A stretch of DNA of 64,000 nt, from NCBI GenBank assembly GCA_019055375.1, contig JAHQIW010007160.1, positions 186,001 to 250,000 on the forward strand, given 5' to 3'. Each line of letters opens with the position of its first letter. The stretch's first letter is position 1. This document shows positions 56,972 to 64,000 of the stretch, in pieces. The position numbers and the translations under genes were made by a program. The notes beneath the pieces were generated by a model, which saw only the letters and a program-made list of their open reading frames with translations, was not told the origin of the DNA and ran no database searches. Origin of the DNA: Parelaphostrongylus tenuis. Lineage: Eukaryota > Nematoda > Chromadorea > Rhabditida > Metastrongylidae.

Positions 56972-58501
56972 TCCAATCCTTGACCGTGATGTTCACCGAT
57001 TGTCACTTGGACGACGAACCTAAAGTGTGGAAGATTCAATGTTAGAAATCCCCAGTGAAAACATTGAACTTGAGTAGGGAGAAGACTCAATAAAATTATC
57101 AACGAAGCTTAATATTGTACATATTATTGTAGAATCGTTATTCCTGCATAAATATCTAAACAATTCTCATCTTTCAAATTACTTACGCCTGTGTTGTTGA
57201 AGGTGCGCTTCTGTCTTGGAATACTAATTGCAGTTGTAGTGATCTTAGAAAAATTTGAAGTTTGCAACTATTTACCAAATCAATTAATACCAAGTCGTCG
57301 TTATTCACACTATGCTTGCAAATTAATAGAAAAATGTGCGACGATGAACTGAAATTGGTGTTAACTCCCTCATTACGTAGTGCATATCGCTACGGGTGCA
57401 GTCTAGCAAATGATAAAAATGCAATCAATAATCTCTGCACTTCCACAAATGTTTCCCCCCAATATATTTCATTAGATGCAAATGTCGCAGGGCAGGACTC
57501 GCACACGAGGCTTGCCAAGTCCTTCGTCACTCCGGGATGAGCCACTTGGTACAAGAATATCTGGGAAGAAAGCAGCACTGTAGCATTTAACAGACTCTAA
57601 TGATCCGTAATGAAGTCAATTATATGAATCATCTTCAAAAGTGATTCATGCCGTCCGCGTTACCTTTTATATCAATGCAGTACCAGAAGAACTCATTAGC
57701 GTAAATGGTTGTCACCGTTTTTAGTCTTTATGGAATGCAAGAAATGTTTGTCAGTTCCGCTCAAAATTCATTGTAAATAACGCGAAACTTTTTCACATCA
57801 TTTTAGTTGTAGAAGGGATGGAAATATCGAAAATCTGATTGATTGTAGTCAGCGTTCAAATGTAAAAGTATTTTGAAGAACTCTTTCACAACGATTCTGC
57901 TGTGAAAATCTCAACAGGAACGAGATTTGATTTGACTATCGTAGAGCTCATGTTTTCATGACGATAAGTAGTTTATTGGTTTGATATCCCTGTATGTTTG
58001 GAATGTAATGTAAGAACCAATTAGAGGAACACTTTCATACCTTTTAAACGACTACTAATAACTGATGCGATAGCATCTGAATGTGAACTGAATCGATGTT
58101 TTACATGAAGTTATGGAGGTTTGAGATAACAGTGCTTGCAACGAGGTCTCAATGGTCCCCTCATCGACATCTTAGAAAAACGCCACTTAAGTGAGCATCG
58201 TTGCTGTTCTCTTATTATTCGCATTTACTGATAAACACAATTTATCGTACTTCTACTCGGATCTGTTAGAACTGCGTCGGAATACAAAGGGACGACTTTA
58301 ACAAATGTGTGAAAATTGAGTCGTCTCAACCCAAAAAAGTCAAGAAAAGCTCAAATTGTTATTTAGCAGCAGGAATATACCTTCATACACCAAACGAATG
58401 CAAATTTTGGAAAAACACTAATAACAATGAGATTGGAAGGAAACTTACCTTTCGTTATGTTATGAACGGAGGACGAAGTCACGTGTGATGTCAACTGCCA
58501 T
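56972..58501 (-). pseudogene. Tctex1-family dynein light chain, unit 2 copy (dead)
   Basis: Exon 1 (58449-58501) has a stop (RS-stop). Exon 2 is mostly deleted (remnant near 58030-58085). Exon 3 (56972-57040) keeps FVVQVTIGEHHGQGL, but its acceptor AG is AA and the leading HYK is FRF-like. No hammerhead element is present in its intron. Confidence 0.8.
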
Positions 58502-58640
58502 GTTTGGTGAAGTGCGACATTTTCAGTTGACACGGTTACCCCACAATAATCTTAAACACCTAAAGAATGCTATGATAAAAAAATTGAATAGAAACACCTG
58601 TGTGATGGAGAATTTCATAGCCCTAAAGTGTAACATCATA

Positions 58641-59540
58641 GTACTGGGTCCTCTCATAAGTTCGGGCACTAGAGCAAGTAGCACCGAATTTTTTCAACAA
58701 GAGGATTTTAAAATTGCTTAACAACATATTAAAAAATGCACCACAAGCCCGAACGAACATATTTCTGCCATCTCTCTGGCGACAATACAATAAAGCTTTG
58801 TCCTGAAATTTATAAGCTTTTTGGAACCAAAATTATTCATACTTGCTTCATCGTGGCCGCTCAACGAATCCATAATCGCGATTTGCTGCTTCAAGAGTAC
58901 GAATTGAGACGCGATGCACAGATCGCTTTCGAGAATAGCAACCGTGCAGAAACTCAAAGATTTGTGCCCAGGCGAACAGCGCTCCGGTTCTTTGCTAAGA
59001 TTAACGCCGACAACACCAACTGAGCGATCAGCTGTTCTTGAAACATTCACGCGATGCTGATTGAGAGGTCGTCATCGAGATATTTGAGGAGGATCCAATT
59101 TTGACTATTAAGAAGTTGGTCGACGATTTTGACTGTGGTCATGCGACAACCACGACGCTGCAATTGGAACCTGCCACGTCAACTTTGCCGCAATCTCATT
59201 CCTCTTTAAGACAACGCGAGGTTGTATGTCACCCACCTGACAAAGAAAAGGTTGGCCGGACTAAGCTGGGAGTTGCTGGATCATCTGCTGAGAGTTCTTC
59301 CTTGCCGCCGTTTGAGTATCACCTCTTTCGGTCGCTGAAGAAATTCTTGGGCAGGAAAAAGTCTCGAGACATCAATCGTATGCGTTGAGGATTGACAACG
59401 TTCGTTGAATCCAAGGATGACGAGTTCTCTGAGCGCGGCATTGATCTGTTGCCCGAGAGATGGCAATGGGTTCAGGCTGATGGAGTATACTATGAATAGT
59501 GTTCTTAAGCAATTTAGTTATATCTGGTTGATGATTTTGA
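58641..59540 (+). mobile_element. Mariner deletion derivative (unit 2)
   Basis: TIR-like ACTGGGTCCTCTCATAAGTT. The open N-terminal part has LLQEYELRRDAQIAFENS and RTALRFFAKINADNT (helix-turn-helix region). After the internal deletion come PPFEYHLFRSLKKFLGRKK, then VESKDDEFSERGIDLLPERW. No DDD catalytic core. Confidence 0.75.
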
Positions 59541-60481
59541 TATTTATTACTACAGCACCAAGACTTACCAGGAGAATTAATAGTAATTCAAACCCACAAC
59601 ATAGCGGTAGAGAAAGGAACATAGAATTTTGTTCAAATAAGTTGATATTATGGAAAAGTTAGTGATAAAGATAACCTTTTTTGGCTTCCATTCTGATTGA
59701 ACAGCAGCACTCCCGCGCTGCAAATGAAGATATAAAATAGTTCTCCCGCCGTAGATCAGTCCCTAAGAGAGCCATCATGAACTGGTCTCCAATTCTTAGC
59801 TTAGTTTGAGGTGACTGAATCATATCTGGCCTTTGCCAAGCACTGGTGATGGCCTGCCGATGTGTCAACTCAGCGTTGCTTACCCTCATGTCCGACAGCA
59901 ATCTGGTACCAAATTTACCGACCCCGGCACGATGGATGGCTTGGTGAGCCACGAGCGCGAGGTCGAATCACTGACCTTGTGCGCGACGTAGAGCACCTAG
60001 AGCACAGAGCAACCACTGCGCCACATGGACTAGTCACCATCAAATGCCACAAAACTAATAATTATCAATTTATCTAAAGGTAATCACTCAATAAGCAGCT
60101 TACTTATATAGAAACTAATCACCCACTGAGGGAACATCTTCTACTAAGTAGTAGTCAACTGCTGGGGATCAACCCCACGTCGAGCCGAAATGAGCACCAC
60201 TATCCACTCTGTCATTTTCTCTGGAATTCTTACTTAGCAACCATCATAACAGGAGCAATATTTATGACTTTTTCAACGCAGTGCAGCATTTTCTTTTGGA
60301 AAACGTACTAAAAGTGAAATGATGGCAGGAATCAGGGTAACTATCGAGAGAAACTATTCGCAAAGCAATAAGCCCCTTTAATAACCGAAACTTATGCTAC
60401 AGTGTAGATTTCCCACAAATGTTCAGCATGATTGAAATCTTTCAGCCATCATTAGGACATGTGACAACGTGAATGAAAGAG

Positions 60482-60956
60482 AGATAATTGTCAGCTTATC
60501 AGCGAATGATAACGCAATCAACAGCCGGTCTATATATAAAGGGATCACCAAGTGAGACTACTTCATTCAACTAACAATCGACTGCAATGATTCTACCCAA
60601 CTAGACAGCTGACGCGCACATCGCTGTTGTCGATTATCACGGCTGTTCAATGTCTAAGACATCGAAAATTTAGGTAAGAGGTTCCTTCTTTCTATTTTAC
60701 CTCCTTATTAGCTAATCAGTTACATTACATCACCCCATTTCACTATCACTCACTTTATTCAGTTCTTCATTTAATCAAAGATAATAGGTTTGACGATTGA
60801 TTAACTTTTCTTTTAGTCTAAGCCAGAGGAAGTTCTCCTGGAATCACGAAGCCGATATGATGGACGACGCTTTCAAATCCCGCTGTTGCTGCCGCCGCCG
60901 CCGCCAACGACGACACCTCTAACTCGTTTATTGTAATTTATACTCGTTGTAATAAA
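60482..60956 (+). CDS. Small two-exon unit of the palindrome arm (copy C, left; best preserved)
   Basis: GATA sites at 60482, 60495 and 60508; TATA box 60531-60540; exon 1 ends at 60673 (TTTAG/GTAAGAG); 143-bp intron; acceptor CTTTTAG ends 60816; AATAAA 60951-60956. A 62-codon frame is open across the splice from 60591 to TAA 60920-60922. It starts with a hydrophobic, signal-like LTRTSLLSIITAVQC, then RKFSLSQRKFSWNHEADM and a Cys/Arg tail MDDAFKSRCCCRRRRQRRHL. However, the only ATG (60587) is one base out of frame and reaches a stop in six codons. It may be a recently dead secreted-peptide gene or a non-coding transcript. Confidence 0.5.
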
Positions 60957-62389
60957 TCGGGTGAAGCTCAGAATCTTCGTTTGCAGAATGAAATTTTTAT
61001 TTCTACATTGACAATTGTGTATTTCTCAGCACTTCTATGTATTTCGCTCACTTATTTGCTTCAAAATTAGGTTATGAATATGAAATCGAACAAAGGAGCA
61101 GTAACTCATCCAAGTTTACAAGGTAGTGTTCCCAAATATATAATTTCTAAATGCACTTGGCGTTCCTTCTTTGATGAGATAAAAAAGTTGAATATTATCC
61201 GCATTCTATGAATGTTTTGATACTAGTCCTTTAATATTAAAAACACTGTCTGAGAATTGTATGTGTCACTAATATCTTTGAAAAACGTTTATTTCGAAAT
61301 TCGATAAGGCTTTCAACTGCTCAACAAGTCAATACGAGATTCTACATGACGCGTCAGTGAAGATCAACATCAAGAGGAGGAATGGTTGCTTATAATTGGC
61401 TGGGATCATCGTGGCTGTTGAGAAGGAGGAGAACGGTGACGTTCTCCGAATGAAACCTCTAATGTATAACAGTCTCATGCTGGCTAAATTCTTTGTGAAA
61501 ACTCAGTGAATGTTTTGCATAAAATCTACTTTACTGCTTCTGCTCCAAGCTGCGTACCGCTCGTCTTAGCGTCCAGTTCCCAGCTTCGGAAATTCAACAC
61601 CACACTTGCTAACGGGAAGCATCAACCTTCTCGAAATCTAGCGAGCTTAGGCTAAGAGGCCAAAAAGTGAAGCATTTTCACTTTTGCCGTCGACGTTTTT
61701 TCAAGATTCATTCAAAATGATACATTGTAATAGCATGTTTTATACTCTTAATGAGGTCCGTTGTGGCACACATACACTTCAATACACGTTTTTGACCTTG
61801 CAGCTTCGTCAGTTGCACAGTGCGTTTTGTATGATTCAGTGCGTTCTGGAGGAAAACCCCTGACGTAAAGGATTTATAGGCGAACACGTTACACTTGTAA
61901 AGCGAAAATTCACTTCACATACAGCAACGATAAGACATCACTTCATCATATCTTATCATATCATATCGCTTCGGGGAGAATGATGGCAATCATATCACTG
62001 GACATAAAGATGCGACAAGTAGAATCTCGTATTGACTAGTTGGGCAATTGAAAGCCTTATCGACTTTCGAAATGGAGGTTTTTCGAGGATATTATTGACA
62101 TATACACTTCTCAGACAGTTTTTGTAATAATTAAAGTTCGAAACCAAAACATTCAATTCAACTTTTTGCTATTTTATGAGTGAAGGAACGTCACACACTT
62201 AGAAATTGTGTATTAAGAAACAATTTTGCGTCATCTTGGATGGGTTACTGCTCCTTCATTCGATTTCATATTCAGAACCGATTTTTAAGCAAATAGTGAG
62301 TGAGATACATTTGAGCGTCAAGAAATACACATTTGTCAATGTAGAAAGAGAAATTTTATTCTGTACGTAAAGATTTTGGCTACACCTGG

Positions 62390-62801
62390 TTTATTACGAG
62401 TACAAATTACATTAAAGGAAAACAGGTTGAGTTAGAAGTGTGGTCCTTAGCGGCAGCGGCAGCCAGATTTGAAAGCGTTGTCCATCTTCTCGGCTTCGGT
62501 AACTCGAAGAGAACTCCCCCTGGTTGGACCTAATAGAAGTTAATCATTCCTCTAACCTATTATCTTTAATTAAATAAATAAATGAATGAAGCGAGTGATA
62601 GTAAAACTGGGTGGTGTAATGTGACTGATCAAGTAATAAGGGGTCAGTTAAAAGAGGGAACTTCTTACTTGAACTTTCGATGTCTTCGACATTGAACCGC
62701 CGTAATAATAATGGACAACAACGATGTGCGTGTTGGCTGCCTAGGTGGGCAGAATCATTGCAGTTGATTTTTAGATGAACTTGGTGGCCCATTTTTATAT
62801 A
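62390..62801 (-). CDS. Small two-exon unit of the palindrome arm (copy C, right)
   Basis: Minus strand: TATA box (62792-62801), donor CAA/GTAAGAAG (GT 62667-62668), acceptor TATTAG (62530-62531), AATAAA 62390-62395. Spliced frames open here include MSKTSKVQ + VQPGGVLFELPKPRRWTTLS... (47 codons with its own ATG) and a second ending MDNAFKSGCRCR. Which frame, if any, is translated cannot be settled. Signals intact. Confidence 0.45.
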
Positions 62802-63104
62802 CACCGGCTGTTGATTGAGTTATCATTCGCTAATAAGCTGACGATTATCTGTCTTTCGTTCGCGTTTTCACATGTTCTAATGATGGTTGAAAGATTTCAA
62901 TCATGCTTGACGTTTGTGGGAGATCTACACTGTAGCATGAGGTTCGGTTAGTATGGAGGCTTATCGCTTTGCGAATAGTTTCTTTCGATGGTTACCTTGA
63001 TTTCTGCCATTATTCTACTTCTAGTACGTTTTTCACAAAAAAAAAATGCTGTGCTGCGTTGGAAAATCATAAAGATTGGTCCTCTTATGATGGTTGCTAC
63101 GTGA

Positions 63105-63605
63105 GAACTCCAGAGAAAATGGCAGAGTGGATAGTGGTGCTCATTTCGGCTCGACGTGGGGTTGATCCCCAGCAGTTCACTATTACTTAGGAGAAGTTCC
63201 CTCACTGGGTGATTATTTTCTATCTAAACAGTCTGCTGATTAAGTGATTGCTCTTAGCTAAACTGATGAATATTAGTTTTCAAGTGGTATTTGATGGTGA
63301 CTAGCGCATGTGGCGCAGTGGTTGCTCTACGTTGTAGAAAATCTACATCGCGCTCAAGATCAATGACTTGATGTCGCGCTCGTGGCTCACCAAGCCATCC
63401 ATCGTGCCGGCGTCGGTAAATTGGTACCAGATTGAACTCAGACTTGCCTGCGAGATTAAGCATCACTGACTCGATATGGCCGGAGGCCACCGCGAGTCAT
63501 TGTAACGACCTGATGAGCATTCATTCACTTTAAACGAACTTGAAAATTGAAGACAGTGTATAGTGCAATTTCTCCGGGATCGATCAATGCCGAGGACTTT
63601 ATTCT
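63105..63605 (+). repeat. tRNA-derived SINEs at the outer right arm (copy C)
   Basis: 63112-63175 (GGCAGAGTGGATAGTGG with GGGTTGATCCCCAG) and 63300-63600 (TGTGGCGCAGTGGTTGCTC, then the SINE body and GATCAATGCCGAGGACTTTA end). Equivalent to 5041-5465. Confidence 0.7.
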
Positions 63606-64000
63606 TTCATTTTCTACTGATGATCGAAAAGTTCCATAGATGTCTAATGTTTGTGGCAGCTCTACACAACTGCATATATTTTGGTTCGCAAAGGGATAGT
63701 AGCCTACAGAGTAGATTTCTCGATGATTACGTTGATTCTTGCAATCATTTTAATTAGTTTAGCTTTCCGAAAGAAAGCGTTTTTTCCGCTAGAATACTTT
63801 GAGCCATTCAAGAGACCTAGCATGACACGTTTAGTGTTACACGCACGTTTTAGTGTTATCGCACGTCTCATCATACCACATGTCCTACGGTTCAGCTCTG
63901 CTAATATTAGCAGTTGGTTCCGAGGAAGTATTACTTTAAGTCAGATGAAAAGATTACTTATTGTTGCGCTGTTGTGTGGTTGATTGTCGATTGCATTACT
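63606..64000 (+). repeat. Partial further copy of palindrome-arm sequence
   Basis: 63640-63790 resembles 62890-63060 (TTTGTGG.A..TCTACAC, TTTCTCGATGATTACGTTGATTC), so another arm fragment begins here. The hydrophobic frame over it is a by-product. Runs out of the window. Confidence 0.45.

Larger units (their letters stand above)
59460..63560. repeat. Large palindromic element, copy C
   Basis: Left arm about 59460-61345, spacer 61346-62018, right arm 62019 to about 63290, followed by SINE and partial arm repeats. This is the only copy with both arms nearly complete in the window. Confidence 0.88.

Noticed and set aside
1..64000. CRISPR arrays, bacterial operons, viral genes
   Set aside because: No regularly spaced short repeats, no prokaryotic gene layout and no viral protein motifs were seen; the only RT genes are PLE and LINE type.

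Overview
The window looks like gene-poor, repeat-dense DNA of a clade V (strongylid, hookworm-like) nematode. The evidence is the low GC content, short introns with T-rich TTTCAG-type acceptors, RTE-type LINE and mariner relics, tRNA-derived SINEs, and decayed genes made of short exons. The organism is inferred from these traits; no rRNA or mitochondrial marker is present. I see no bacterial operons, CRISPR arrays or viral genes.

Large-scale layout. Most of the window is a tandem segmental duplication with a period of about 28.5-29.7 kb. Unit 1 runs from about 2.81 to 32.5 kb, unit 2 from about 32.55 to 61.0 kb, and a third unit starts at about 61.0 kb. The copies are collinear but well diverged. 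From about 5.83 to 12.46 kb (unit 1) and 34.85 to 42.08 kb (unit 2) the two units carry unrelated sequence of similar length. Insertions found in one unit and missing from the other (14.6-15.17, 17.28-17.45 and 29.1-29.4 kb) give empty-site evidence for mobile elements.

Region by region. 0-2.7 kb: a Penelope-like retroelement with a broken reverse transcriptase, GIY-YIG endonuclease modules in inverted orientation at both sides, and a hammerhead ribozyme motif. 2.8-5.8, 31.0-34.85 and 59.5-63.5 kb: three copies of a large palindrome. Each arm carries a small two-exon transcription unit (GATA sites, TATA box, spliced exon, poly(A) signal) pointing to the centre. The centre holds a hammerhead-like motif, and the arms also hold tRNA-derived SINEs. 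5.8-12.4 kb: MITEs, a SINE, a decayed mariner and one exon-like block. 12.5-31 kb and 42.1-59.5 kb: paired copies of a gene-bearing segment. It holds minus-strand exons of unknown genes at about 13-14 kb, a decayed receptor-type tyrosine kinase (plus strand, 17.5-18.7 kb), an unknown plus-strand gene with a Cys-rich segment (20.4-23 kb), and a Tctex1-family dynein light chain gene (minus strand, 28.0-30.1 kb). Mariner, LINE and SINE fragments lie between them. 34.86-36.8 kb: the 5' half of an RTE-type LINE. 36.8-42 kb: unit-2-specific sequence with a tiny two-exon gene candidate.

Coding status differs between the units. The dynein light chain is open in unit 1 and broken in unit 2. The Cys-rich gene is open in unit 2 and broken in unit 1. 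The kinase is damaged in both, at different residues. The most unusual theme is a set of hammerhead ribozyme motifs in at least three element classes. One lies in a foldback element with a perfect 12-bp target-site duplication and a matching empty site. Another belongs to a family in which stem II changes sequence but stays paired.
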